From: Symbiodinium microadriaticum
Lineage: Eukaryota; Sar; Dinophyceae; Suessiales; Symbiodiniaceae
NCBI GenBank assembly: GCA_001939145.1
Contig: LSRX01000329.1
Span: 573,424-637,423 of the forward strand
Length of the DNA stretch: 64,000 nt
Reading direction: 5' to 3'
Shown here in pieces: positions 54,441 through 64,000 of the stretch. Position 1 is the first letter of the stretch, and every line of letters begins with the position of its first letter. A program made the position numbers and the translations under genes. Below the pieces are notes generated by a model, which did no database searches, was not told the DNA's origin, and saw nothing but the letters and a program-made list of their open reading frames with translations.

Positions 54441-54528
54441 CAGGCTCCACGTCTTCCGCCTGATTCACCAAAGGGATCTGCGGCGCATAGGCCACGGCCA
54501 GGAGACCCCCCAGTCGCTGGATGAGCTC
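54441..54528 (-). CDS. Exon-like frame between telomere-like tracts
   Basis: On minus, CCTGGCAG|G opens ELIQRLGGLLAVAYAPQIPL, then VNQAEDVEPE, before running into AAAAGG|TGTTTAAAG, a possible GT donor. The island is only about 100 bp and is bounded on both sides by telomere-like sequence. Composition and clean boundaries suggest an internal exon. The family is not recognised. Confidence 0.4.
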
Positions 54529-54534
54529 CTGCCA

Positions 54535-54820
54535 GGGTTTAGGGATTCAGTTCTTAGGTTTAGGGTTTACGCTTCAGGCTTCAGGGGTTTAGGGTTTATT
54601 CTTTGGGCTTCAGGGGTTTAGGAATTTAGGGTTGAAGGGTTGAGTTTTTAGGGTTTTTGGTTTAGATTTGGGGGTTGAGGGGTTTAGGGTTTAGGATGTT
54701 GGGGTTGAGGCTTTAAGTGTTTGCGCTTTAGGGTTTTGGGGCTTAGGGTTGAGGGCATAGAGAATTTAGTGCTGCTCGTTTGGGGATTAAGGTTTAGGGT
54801 TGAGGAGCCCTTTTGTCTTG
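54535..54820. repeat. Long degenerate TTTAGGG tract
   Basis: Nearly 290 bp of TTTAGGG-sense variants. Confidence 0.85.
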
Positions 54821-54865
54821 GCGCTACACAGAGCAGTAAAAAGGTCCAAGGTCTGAAGAACTAGT

Positions 54866-54962
54866 GTTGATGATATAAATCCTGCATTACCTTAAGAACC
54901 CCAAACTATGGGAGTTATGGCATATTCCTTATTATGGGTAATGCAGGATGTATGTCATCAAC
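54866..54962. mobile_element. Hairpin (MITE-like) element, 97 bp
   Basis: GTTGATGATATAAATCCTGC-ATTACC at 54866-54891 is inverted at 54937-54962 with two mismatches in 26 bp. The centre contains a second short inverted pair (AAGAACC...; CCTTATTAT). It is non-coding, and its right arm type recurs at 23912-23937. Confidence 0.75.
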
Positions 54963-55079
54963 CGTAGTAGAAAAGGCCTCCATGTCACATTGACTTGGGA
55001 GCCATCTAAAAACCTGACTTCCCGCGACTCCCACCTTGCACAGGCGCATGGAACGCTTACTTGGAGGTTATTAAATTTT

Positions 55080-55470
55080 AGGTCACTTTTTTGGTGAAGC
55101 GTTGAGGCTGCAGGGCTTAGGGTTCTTGGGTTAAGGGTTTAGGGTGTTTGGGGTGTAGAAGGTTTTGCTTCGTGGGTTGGAGGGATTTTGAGGGTTTGGG
55201 ACTTCCATGGCACAGGGCTTTAGAGTCTAGGATTTCGTATGTAAGCCACAAGGCAAACGAAACTGTAGTTTCCTAGGTCGCAAACCTACGAAGCCACCCG
55301 ATCCTGCAAGTACTCATCGCTCAAGACCCTTGCTAAACTTGTCTTGAGAGCAACGCTTTCTGTGTCAAATGTCTTTTCTCTGCTTAGAGAAGCGCCCTGC
55401 TCCGAAACCCGGAAAAATGGGAACACAAGCAGGTTCCTGAGGAGTAGACGCGGCGTCTACCAACCTGGGC
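55080..55470. other. TTTAGGG-like words then unique sequence
   Basis: TTTAGGG-sense words 55115-55235. The following unique sequence shows no convincing frame. Confidence 0.4.
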
Positions 55471-55482
55471 AGCGACTACGAT

Positions 55483-55515
55483 GATGGGTTCTACGAATTG
55501 CGGTCCCATATTGGG
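55483..55515. repeat. Second dispersed family, copy 1
   Basis: GATGGGTTCTACGAATTGCGG followed by a CCATATTGGGGG-like stretch. Related sequence occurs at 56539-56575 and 57205-57240. ORFs of 69 and 75 codons (55498-55707, 55743-55970) follow but resemble nothing known. Confidence 0.4.
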
Positions 55516-56538
55516 GGTGCTTACGGGGCAGGATGTTACCACTCAGGGTCTAGATTTAGAACAGGAAAGTTTCAGATTGAAACCACCAAATGCCATGAAC
55601 TACTAACTACTACAGCTGCTAGTACGAATACCAGTACTGCTATCTACAGGTTGCATGCAGTAGAAATCCAGGGGCCTTACGAATTCGAGCAAGGTTTTGG
55701 GGTCTAATATACCATGATGCTATTAGGGACTATACGGGAAAGGTGGCGCACCTAATTCCGACCTTCTACTATCTCCCCTCTCGTATTGAGGAAGGTACTA
55801 GTATCGGGCATAATATTTTGAAAAAAAAAAACGTCGAATTGAAGGGGGGAGGTGAATCCGACGTTCAGAGCTCGAGGCCGTGGGTTCGACTTGAAGCGTT
55901 GTTTACGGCTTTTGTGAGGTTTTTATTGGCCTCTAGAGTGGTAGGGGTGTTTCAGACGCCTTTCCGTTGAGGCTTACAGACTTAGGGGTTCTAAAGCATT
56001 TAGCGCCTTTAGGGCTTTGAGTGTTCAGGAGGCTTAAGGGGCTAGGCTTCTGATCCTAGGGCCGAGGGCTTGGATTGAGCTCTAAACCCAAGAAAGAGCT
56101 TTGGTCTGCGCAGAAACAGATACCACTGAACGCTAGATCCTAGGCCCGGAACCCGACATCCCGAACCCAATACAGCCCAGAAACTAAACCCCAAACCCTA
56201 AACCCTAAACCCCAAAACCCTAGACACCCCAGACGAAACCTGGAACCCAGGAATCACTGCGACAAATTGAGCCGGGAAGCTGCGACGGCCCTCCTGCACA
56301 AGCCAGAACCGTGACAGCATCCTCCTGCGTTTCGTGCTGCGTTTAGCGTTTCGGGTTTAGGGAATGGCTGGAGCTATGCATGAACTATGAGGAATGAATT
56401 TCTGACTATTCAGACCACTGTTTTATGATCTGGGCACGACGTTCTATAACCTGCAGCATAACCTTCACGGGTTGATCGCCCTGATTTGTGACAGAATAGT
56501 AGTTAGTGGCTATGTAATATGTAATTGATACTCATATG

Positions 56539-56575
56539 AGGGGTTCTCCGAATTGCGGCCCCCATTGAGATGCCT
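56539..56575. repeat. Second dispersed family, copy 2
   Basis: AGGGGTTCTCCGAATTGCGG followed by CCCCCATTGAGATG. It matches 55483-55515 at most positions. The region 55980-56700 otherwise holds telomere-like words (56185-56225, 56340-56360) and no gene I can support. Confidence 0.4.
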
Positions 56576-57192
56576 GACGGAAGACTCAATAGAGTGACGT
56601 ATTCTCTTGGGCCATTAGCCCTGTATGGTTGCGAACAAAACACCTGCACTGCTGTCCAGTGCGACCATTATACCAGAACAGTCTGCCACTTTGCCATCCT
56701 GAAACCCTAAACCCTTAATGCTGCTGGTACAGAAATACAAGCTTTCGCCCAGCAACTACAGTTTGGTGGTTCAGCCGATGGGCTGATGGCTTGAGGCTCG
56801 GCGGCTCGACATTTAGCGCTTTAGGAGGTTAGGAACCTAAACCCACCAAAGCCCCACAACATGCCTTAGAAACCCGGCCGAATCCATGAAAAAAACCACC
56901 TCAAGAAAAAGCTATGTATCTTATCTACCTATCCATATATGTTGATAGAGACAAACGACACAAAAAAATATACTCCATAATCAAAGCTTGAACCTTAAAC
57001 CCTTTCGCAACAGGCAATCAAAAGGCTGGGGCTTTCTGCTGCCCTTTGCCGGCAACGCCCAGAAAAAGCGCTTGACGTAGGCTTAGGGTTTGGGGCCTAG
57101 GGCTTCTCGGTGTTAGTTCTGGGTTTCTGCATGGCTTTGGTTGGAGCTTTACGGGTTCCTATGAAGGAACACCCTACGTTGCATGAAGGGTA

Positions 57193-57801
57193 GTGAATAC
57201 GGCGGTGGGTTCAGAAAGCCATCGCCGCCATTTTGGGGCTGTCACGGGATCTGAGTACGTACAGAATATTTCAAGCTCTGTACGAAACACTGTAAACACA
57301 CACTGCGGTGGGCGGGTCCTCCCGATGTGCGGCGCCCCCCTGCGTGGCAGCACGGAAGATGTTAGTATAGGTGCCGTAATATTTCGATGGGGGCTTGGAG
57401 GGGCGGTTATGGTACAACCGCGAGAAGGAACCCTCACGAATGATACTGGTAAGTATTGGCGGCTCATGGTTCGGGCTTCTTGGCTGAGGGGCACCCTCTA
57501 CCCAACACGCCGAAACTCCGAAAGCCTGAAACCCCACTCAGAATCTCAGCCCGGGCCCCCAAAAACCAAACCGCAGTCCCCAAAACCGCAGACCCCAAAG
57601 CCCCAACCCATGCGAGCCGAATTCCTACACCCTAAACCCATAAACCCTACACCACAAACGCACCTTGAACCCTCAAACCCTTCCAACCCCCAGAAAGTTA
57701 AAAGAAAAAAACTACCTGTAGCCCTGTCTCTGACAGCCCCAAGACCTGAAAAAAGAACCCCTGTGGAGATCCTCATGGAACCCTTCACGGAACCCTTGTA
57801 G
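57193..57801 (+). pseudogene. 202-codon open frame, probably not a gene
   Basis: This is the longest ORF outside simple repeats. Its 5' part covers copies of both dispersed families (57205-57240, 57380-57460). Its 3' part translates degenerate CCCTAAA sequence into Pro/Lys-rich codons (KPQSPKPQTPKPQ). An opposing minus ORF of 106 codons overlaps. I treat it as a chance frame over repeats. Confidence 0.35.
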
Positions 57802-58370
57802 AACTCCCGAAGCAACCCTTAAAGCAACCACTACAGAACCCTTCTACAACCCTTCATAGAAACCCTTAAGCCTCTAAACCCCAACTCCTAAAAACCCTAA
57901 ACCCCAAACCCTAAACCCGAAACTCTAGATTCCCACTGTTGTCATCCTTCAAAACGGCTTCAGCCGTGCCTGGGTGGCGAGGGGTTCCCAAAAGCTAGCT
58001 CGCTCCTCGCCCTCGGCAAAGCCTCCGTGGAAGAATTGCAAAAACGAGGGGATCAGGGCTTTTTTTTTTTTTAACACCTTTTTCCGTCTCGCCAATCCCA
58101 GCTAAACGAAAGTCACGGGGATCAGGGGCTTGGGGTTTAGGCTTTTTGGGGTGCAAGGTCCAGCGTTTAGTTTCAGGCTTGGCGTTTGAGTTGAGGCTTG
58201 GGGACTGGGGTTTGGTGTTCTACTGAGTTTGCGGCTTGGGGTTTGGGGCTCAGGTGTCCGGGTTCTGGGGGGCTTTAGTCTAGGTCATCAGGCTTCGGGT
58301 CTGTGCTTAGGGCTGAAGGGCATGTTCAGGGCGTGTTGAAGGGTTTCGGGTTTGGGGCTGGAGGCTCTCA
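57780..58370. repeat. ACCCTT-type repeats and telomere-like tracts
   Basis: Irregular decamers around GAACCCTT (57780-57880), CCCTAAA 57880-57925, a poly-T run 58061-58072 followed by AACACCTTTTTCC (compare 28530), then TTTGGGG/TTTAGGG variants 58125-58370. Confidence 0.6.
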
Positions 58371-58474
58371 GGGTCTAGGATGTAGGGATTCTCGCCTTCG
58401 GGCCGCCAGAGATTTGGCTCTCAGTTTGGGGGATTGCAAGACCGAAGTTGCTTGAGGGTGGAACAGGGGGATGA

Positions 58475-58831
58475 ATGGAGTTTTGGTACTCAAACAGGGG
58501 CTTGAACATGCAAAGGCTGGACGAGATTCAGCTGTGCCAAAGCATGTTTGGGCAGGAAGTAGTCCCTGAGTATGCTGTCCTTCAATCACTGTTGCTGCTG
58601 TCCTTCTGCCATCGCCCTAATCAGTTCCGGAGTCAGACCCCGCTTAACACATCAAGCACTGCTACTCCAAAGCCCCTGAGGCAGCCCGGTTTAGGGCAAC
58701 GGTCGTTGTTCAAGCCAAGCCAGTCTAAGGCGTTTTATTACTTGGAATCGGGCCTTGGTGCATGCAATAATGTATGCAAAGACTTTGGTAAAGACGTTAA
58801 TGGAATACTGCTGCTAATCAAATCTCAATGA
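58475..58831 (+). CDS. Uncharacterised ORF, 118 codons (weak)
   Basis: The frame from ATG 58475 includes MQRLDEIQLCQSMFGQEVVP and LLLSFCHRPNQFRS, and passes one TTTAGGG word before ending at TGA. A minus ORF overlaps its start. No domain is recognised. The 118-codon length is modest evidence only. Confidence 0.3.
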   Translation: MEFWYSNRGLNMQRLDEIQLCQSMFGQEVVPEYAVLQSLLLLSFCHRPNQFRSQTPLNTSSTATPKPLRQPGLGQRSLFKPSQSKAFYYLESGLGACNNVCKDFGKDVNGILLLIKSQ

Positions 58832-59114
58832 ACCCCTCGCCATGCAGCAAACTTGGACCCCAGGCCCCAAATGGAAAGCCCCACAACCCTGGAACAACGA
58901 AAACTTCGAACCTGAAAGCCCAGAACACTAAACCCCTGAATGCCCCAAATCCCCGAAGGCCCAAAGCCCGAATCCTAAACTCCAAGCCCCAGCAAGTGCA
59001 CGTCATCTTCACCTAAGGCTCCGGCACAGCCCGAACTTCATCGGTGTGCCGATCGTTGTCGACTCGGTCCCTGCCAAGCGAGCACGGCCCACATTCCTCA
59101 GCTAAAGCTCCAAA

Positions 59115-59440
59115 TATCCAGGGGGTTTAGGGTTTAGGGTTAAATATCTAGGGATTTTGGGGGGTTTAAAGATTCCTCGGGGGGAGGATTTGCTGCTCTA
59201 GTTCGTCTGTGGTGGACCTACGGCTAAGCCGCCTAGGCCCCAAGAACGACTTTGTCAAAAATGGTTTGGAGTTCTGGGTTTGCGGTTTGGGGCTGGGGGT
59301 TTGGGTGGGGTTTGGGGTTTGGGGCTGGGGGTTTGGGGTTTAGAGTACAGGATCGGCTCCGTTCTTCTGCCTAGGGCCGCGTATTCAGGGCCTCTTGAGC
59401 TAGTTTGGGCTTTTGCGAAGGGTTTAGGGTTTAGGGTTTA
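59115..59440. repeat. TTTAGGG tracts and TTTGGGG variant repeat
   Basis: TTTAGGG words 59120-59145 and 59415-59440. A GGTTTGGGGCTGGGGGTTTGG unit is repeated at about 59285 and 59317. Confidence 0.8.
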
Positions 59441-60580
59441 TCAGAGCTAGCTGAGGCGATTTTTAATGTTATCGTCACACGTCCAGAACATTGCGGTAAA
59501 TGTAGCTTGCTTTGTTATTGGATAATGTGGCTCTGTGAAACATCAAACCCTGAATTTGCAATGATTCGGACATCTAGGTGTTTGGGATTTCGGGGTTCTC
59601 GGATTTAAGTAGGGGGTTATTGCATTCGGGTTCAGGGTTTAGGGGGTTTAGGTGTTCAAGGCGTTCCGTCGAGTTTCTGCAGCAAGAGCTTAAGTGCTCG
59701 CCCCACACAGTGGCTACGGCTGCCGCTGCCACAGACACCATGACCTTGGATCAACATTCCGGTATCCGATCACACCTCACATTCCTCACCACACCGCAAT
59801 ACCATACAATGCAGTACCATGCCAGATTAACCACGAATCTTTCTCTGCACACCAACGGTCTTAATGCACATGCTATGCAGTCTTGCGTGTGAGAGCTCGG
59901 AATTAACCCTTGCGTTTCGGAATATTCATATAGGTGGGCAGAAAGCTCGAGCATGGCTTCGGCATGGCATAACTGCCAATGTACGTAAGTACTAATTGTG
60001 CCGACTTCTGCATTCAATTTGGTAGCAACTTCTAACAGCCTTCTGGAACCCTCTTTAGACTCTCTACCCGAAGTCTAACGCCTCGAACCCCGAACAAAAC
60101 TCAGAAACCCTGACCTAGACTGCACCACCAGGCAGCTGCTGTTGATGCCGCATTTCGATCCTTAGCTTAGCTTGCCAGTCAGGAACGTTAAGCCCAAATC
60201 CTTTGAACGTAGGGTTGAGGGTTTCAGGATTCAGGTTGAGGCTTTTGGGTCTTGGGCTTATGGCTTTTTGGGTTTGAGGCTTTGGCTTGGGTTGGCCATG
60301 TTGGGTTTAGGTTGGGGTTTGAAGCTCCATCGCTGAGGCCAAAACTACTTAAAAAGCCAGGAATGTTGGGACAAATTATTGCGGGCAACAGGAAAACAAG
60401 ATCCTAAAAAGACGAGTAGAGATGCTGGGCCCCCTTTCCGTCCTAGAAGCCATCAGCACCCCTTGAAAGGCCGAGTGTGTTCCGCATTTGAGACTTTACC
60501 CTAAATAAAAAGGTTTCTTTGGTCAAGCTGTCAGGTGATGGACGAAAAAACATGACGAGGCAACTGCCTCAGCAGTCGAA
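59441..60580. other. Islands and telomere-like words
   Basis: A plus ORF 59578-59892 starts in TTTAGGG-like sequence and continues into a repeat-free part (TAAAATDTMTLDQHSGIRSH). TTTAGGG-like words lie at 60210-60330. Nothing is recognised. Confidence 0.25.
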
Positions 60581-60925
60581 ATGGCAGAGGGTTTGCGGTT
60601 AACCATAGCGCCAGGAAACCTACAGCATATGGCCCTATTTCGAGCATCTACGATGTACTTACTTCTGGCTACTGTGAATTCATTGCTTCGGCAGTTCTTG
60701 CTCTACTCAGGGAGAGCATTACGGTCGACTCTCCAAGGACTTCGCCACTCACGCTTTGCGTGCAAACGTCATTCGGAAAGCCAAAGTTCCAAGAGCAAAA
60801 TCAAGAACCTTACTGTAGCGGTTGAAGCGGGCTTTGTCTCTTCAATGCAGGCCAGAGGCCCTGAAAACTTCCCTTCAGCTAACAGTACGAAGCCCTCAGC
60901 CTCTCTTGTCCGAAGCTTAACATAA
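60581..60925 (+). CDS. Uncharacterised ORF, 114 codons
   Basis: ATG 60581 to TAA, wholly inside a repeat-free island. It begins MAEGLRLTIAPGNLQHMALF, has a moderately hydrophobic stretch (STMYLLLATVNSLLRQFLL) that could be a membrane helix or signal anchor, then a basic Ser-rich region. No strong competing frame. It is among the better candidates for a real single-exon gene, but matches no family I know. Confidence 0.4.
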   Translation: MAEGLRLTIAPGNLQHMALFRASTMYLLLATVNSLLRQFLLYSGRALRSTLQGLRHSRFACKRHSESQSSKSKIKNLTVAVEAGFVSSMQARGPENFPSANSTKPSASLVRSLT

Positions 60926-61380
60926 GGCCTAGCCTGATCAAGGCGTGAATGGTGGCTTTGTCCAGGAGTGCTGTAGGATTTGGGGACTTAGCTTAGCTTC
61001 TTCGGGTTTCAGATCCATGATTAACAACTTCCCGCAGTCATGGCATTCATAGACGGATCCTAAGCCCTCAACCGTAAACCCCAAACCTAACGATCGCGCT
61101 ACTAGGCACCCTATTGAAGGGCGGGGTCTTTCCAATCAGGGGTGTTCATCCCATCTCCGACACTCCAAACCCCCCTACAGAGCACCTACAGAGCCCGTTG
61201 TAGAACCCTCATAGAACTATAGAACCCTCGCAGAACCCTGGTAGAACCCTAAACCGGCCCTTTCAGCAGGCGTACGCGCGTGACTTTTTGCAACTCTCCT
61301 GCTGGACTCCTGCTGGCTGGTCTCCGGTCTAAACCCTCATGCTCCGAAGCCTCTTCCACGTGAAGTATAGGAGGCTGAAT
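60926..61380. other. Telomere-like words and GAACCCT repeats
   Basis: A 65-codon minus ORF (60938-61135), then a run of TAGAACCCT-like decamers at 61175-61250 similar to 57780-57880. No gene is supported. Confidence 0.4.
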
Positions 61381-61480
61381 ACTTAGAACAGGGGCTTGGT
61401 GGCTTAACTACAACCATAACCATGATAAGGAACCCGAACAAAGCTGCTATTTCGTAGTCTGACCCCTGCATTATAGTGGC
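61381..61480. mobile_element. Copy of the ~110-bp dispersed family
   Basis: ACTTAGAACAGGGGCTTGGTGG, then ATAAGGAACCC at 61425 and CCCTGCATTATAG near 61477, in the same order as at 35541 and 53576. Confidence 0.45.
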
Positions 61481-62700
61481 TTAGGGCTTAGGGGGCTTCT
61501 TAAACCAATGGTACCTCTTGCTTGGCTCAGGGCTTGGGGTTTAGGGTTGGGGGGGTGCTTTTCCGATTGGTCTGTAAGTTACTAGCCTACTGAGAGCTCC
61601 CGTGGTCTAGGGTTCAAGGGCTCTGGTTCAGCATTTACGGATTAGCCGAAGAATGAGACTGCTCGACAATCATGCAGTTGGTGGCAGCAGCTGCTGTGTC
61701 CATGAGATGCTGAAGAAACTCATTAACAGCGGCATCAACACAATACGCTCGCATGCACATTTACTCATATAACCACTGGCATCATCATAAGAGCATGATG
61801 ATGAGAATGGAGATCCTGGTTGAGTGCATAGCCGTTGTCATTGCGACTACGAGTGGCGATTCCGCAGAGATCCCGAGCGTACCTACCACAACTCCAAGCG
61901 GCAACCCGAGCCATAAAAAAAAACAAAACCTTAAGATACAACCTTCTAAGCCCTGAACCTTAGGTGCAGACTATTGCAAGCCTAAACCTCAAGATCAAGC
62001 CTGACCCTTGAAAAATCACACATTCAACCTAGACCAACTAAGCCTGGATATAGACACTATACAGACCCTTTTTCCTACAAGCTATCTGGATGTGGAAATT
62101 TCGGACGGTTCGGACGTCCGCATTCGAAGAAGCTCGCCTCGGAGACGGGTTCCGGGTCCGTGCACATGAAAACCTGCACTCCGCCTCCCAAAAACCCCAT
62201 AACCCCGCAAACCTTTGCCGACTAGACTAGTGTTCCAAGGGCTTCCTCCACATGGTCATGGATGGTATAGCATACCCCACAGCCCGACATTTCAGGCCCT
62301 TGTGGTAGCAGTGCAGGTAGAACAGGCATACTCCTTGATCAAGGGGTCTTCGGAGTCTCAAGGCCGCCTAGAGGAGGGGTTTACGGATTAACAAAACCCT
62401 ACTTAAACCCTAAACCCCTAAACCATAAAGCTGAGGGTTAAAGGTTTAAGGATTCCTCTTGCTTCAAGCCTCAAGCCTTACACATAACGGAGAGCCAAAA
62501 CTCTCCACGAAACAGTTGGGAGTCGAAGCTGCGGCCATTCTTGCAACGTCAAACCCGAAGGGATCTAAATAGTGCCCATCGGCGCCATTCGTTCATGATT
62601 GATGCGAAATAAGAGTCTTGTTACTCCCCAAGATACTGTGGGGTTGTGCTTTAGGCGTTCAGCTCAGTTGGAAGGCTTTCATTTTCGCAAAGAATATGAT
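61481..62700. other. Mixed unique and telomere-like sequence
   Basis: TTTAGGG words 61480-61545, CCCTAAA 62395-62425. A 67-codon plus ORF (61753-61956) ends in repeat-like codons. A GTTCAGCTCAGTTGGAAGGC word near 62659 resembles a tRNA D-arm, but no tRNA fold follows. Confidence 0.35.
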
Positions 62701-62727
62701 GCACGCACACACACACACACACACACG
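62701..62727. repeat. (CA)n microsatellite
   Basis: About 13 CA units. Confidence 0.9.
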
Positions 62728-63828
62728 GACGAGAGGTGCCGGGCCGACCCCCCCCCAAGACAGAGTTCGGCTTAGAAAACTCAAAACAGTGCTGCATCTA
62801 GGTGCAAGATCTAGGTCCTACTGAGTCTGAAGATTTCAGTCAGATGGGCCGGCAGCTTCGAAGATGTTCCAGCCACAGTGTCAGCTGGAAATGCTTGTCT
62901 TGACACAAGAGCCAAAGAGTGCCGCTGCGATCCAGCATGCCTTCGGCATGATGGGATTCAGCTAGCGCATACATCGATGAAAGGATAGGGCCCGGTGTGC
63001 GGCAGCTCAGAACCTACGCAGGGATCCCACAACAGCTCCTCTGCCGATGGCGCAACACGTTTGGGCTCTGAAGCTTGCGGCAACACACCCTGTAGCCCTA
63101 GCTAAAAAAGGCTTGAAAGCTGGCGGACGACGGAACAGGCACTGCTGTCCATGGTCCCAAGACCACATGAGGATCAGGTGGCAGGTCGAGAGTAGGGCGA
63201 TAAGTTCGAAGCCGGATCTAGGGCTTAGAGTTTGGGAACCCCTACTGACGATACTTAGACCTTCTCAGGCTGCTCAGAACCTTACTTCTGGCGTGGATGC
63301 TGAACCACTTGAGTCTTCGCCCTTCCGCCTTTCAAGAAATCAATAATGCGAACCTAGGGAACCCTAAACCAAACCCAAAACATCCCCGAAAAAAGCTTCG
63401 CTCGAAGTCCTAGTCTAATCCTGATGAATGCAAAACCAAACCCTGAGATTACAAACTGAGTCCCCTGATGCCCAAGCATTGTGGAGTGGTTGGGCTTAGG
63501 GTTTCCAGACTTCCTTCTTCCCGGAGAGGGCATTTGGGGTTTAGGGCTGAATGCTAAGGAGTTGGAGGCGCAGGACGTGGCTGAGGCAAAAGAGTTGGAT
63601 GTTGGTTTTAAAACCTTAGTAATTACATGTTGGAGTATTTTGGGCGTGTAACCGGATGGTCCACTACACTTGTGCTGCGGTTTAAGACCGACTGTACAGA
63701 TTGCGTGTAATCAATTTCTCTACTGTATGCTGTTCGTATGCCCTGAAGAGCCCTATACCCTTAATGAAGGAGGTCACCTTGTACCTTAGTTGAGAAAGGC
63801 CGTCTGTGTGGACAGTCGCTGGGGTTAG
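62728..63828. other. Low-repeat region with one ORF
   Basis: A 99-codon plus ORF (63047-63346) contains AQHVWALKLAATHPVALAKK and passes one TTTAGGG-like word. It is unrecognised. Telomere-like words are few (63355-63380, 63495-63545). Confidence 0.3.
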
Positions 63829-63962
63829 GCATCAAAAAAAACTAAATAGACATCAAAAAAAAAACTAGACCGGAGAATCAAAAAAAACCTAAAATAAGCA
63901 TCAAAAAAAACTTAAGCATGAACATAAGCATCAAAAAAAACCAGCACGAAAATAAGCATCAA
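63829..63962. repeat. Degenerate minisatellite around CATCAAAAAAAAC
   Basis: Six imperfect copies of (ATAAG)CATCAAAAAAAAC, spaced about 20-27 bp apart, run nearly to the window end. Confidence 0.9.
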
Positions 63963-64000
63963 CCCTCGAAGCCTAAGCCCTGCATTTGCTACGACTACGT

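Noticed and set aside
57193..57801. 202-codon ORF as a gene
   Set aside because: It crosses two dispersed repeats and ends in translated CCCTAAA sequence, with an opposing ORF over the same bases.
62640..62710. tRNA-like D-arm word (CAGCTCAGTTGGAAGGC)
   Set aside because: No anticodon arm, T-arm or acceptor stem follows. The sequence runs into a CA microsatellite.
1..64000. Dinoflagellate spliced-leader, 5S or U-snRNA genes
   Set aside because: I looked for the spliced-leader core (CCGTAGCCATTTTGGCTCAAG, 5' part) and snRNA/5S words by eye and saw none. A covariance-model scan would be decisive.
11313..64000. Window as a true chromosome end
   Set aside because: Telomere-like tracts are short, degenerate and alternately oriented. 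No terminal array of uniform orientation is present.

Overview
The window is eukaryotic nuclear DNA. Repeats dominate it, genes are sparse, and the background is close to balanced in GC. Short canonical and degenerate TTTAGGG/CCCTAAA tracts occur almost everywhere outside the satellites. TTTAGGG is the telomere type of plants, many algae, dinoflagellates and chromerids. The one multi-exon gene I can reconstruct appears to use GT, GA and GC 5' splice sites and AG|G 3' splice sites. That pattern is known from dinoflagellates, so a dinoflagellate or related alveolate alga is my best guess. This is inference, and no rRNA, tRNA or spliced-leader gene was seen to confirm it.

Layout. (1) 1-3712: about 6.8 copies of a 547-bp satellite, with the six full copies apparently identical. 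(2) 3822-11312: exactly four copies of a 1.85-1.91 kb satellite, each carrying a hypervariable AT/ATACAT microsatellite. (3) 12472-14469: about 222 perfect copies of a 9-bp repeat, next to a single N. (4) 14.5-64 kb: a mosaic of degenerate telomere-like tracts, whose orientation flips every few hundred bases to about a kilobase. Between them lie 100-500 bp islands of ordinary complex sequence, microsatellites, minisatellites and short hairpin or dispersed elements. There is one 477-bp N gap (44060-44536), and two single Ns flanked by exact duplications that look like unmerged contig ends.

Genes. The best evidence is a pair of related small-protein genes on the minus strand. One is a four-exon gene at 31405-30011 (116 aa) and the other an open frame at 34049-33846 (67 aa). 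Both begin MGxGxSCxK, a typical N-myristoylation plus palmitoylation start. They share a collinear C-terminal block, 19 of 31 residues identical, that in the first copy is only continuous after removing two introns. Those introns are filled with TTTAGGG-like sequence. I do not recognise the family. Weaker exon-like islands resemble a PDZ domain (31802-32002), a PPR-type repeat (29485-29667) and an ankyrin-like segment (52146-52271). A further 33-bp minisatellite encodes an 11-residue repeat (25617-25918).

Limits. Many islands are open in two or three overlapping frames, and random balanced-composition DNA produces 50-100 codon ORFs often. Most ORFs listed are therefore low-confidence candidates. 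RNA evidence would be needed to set exon structure.
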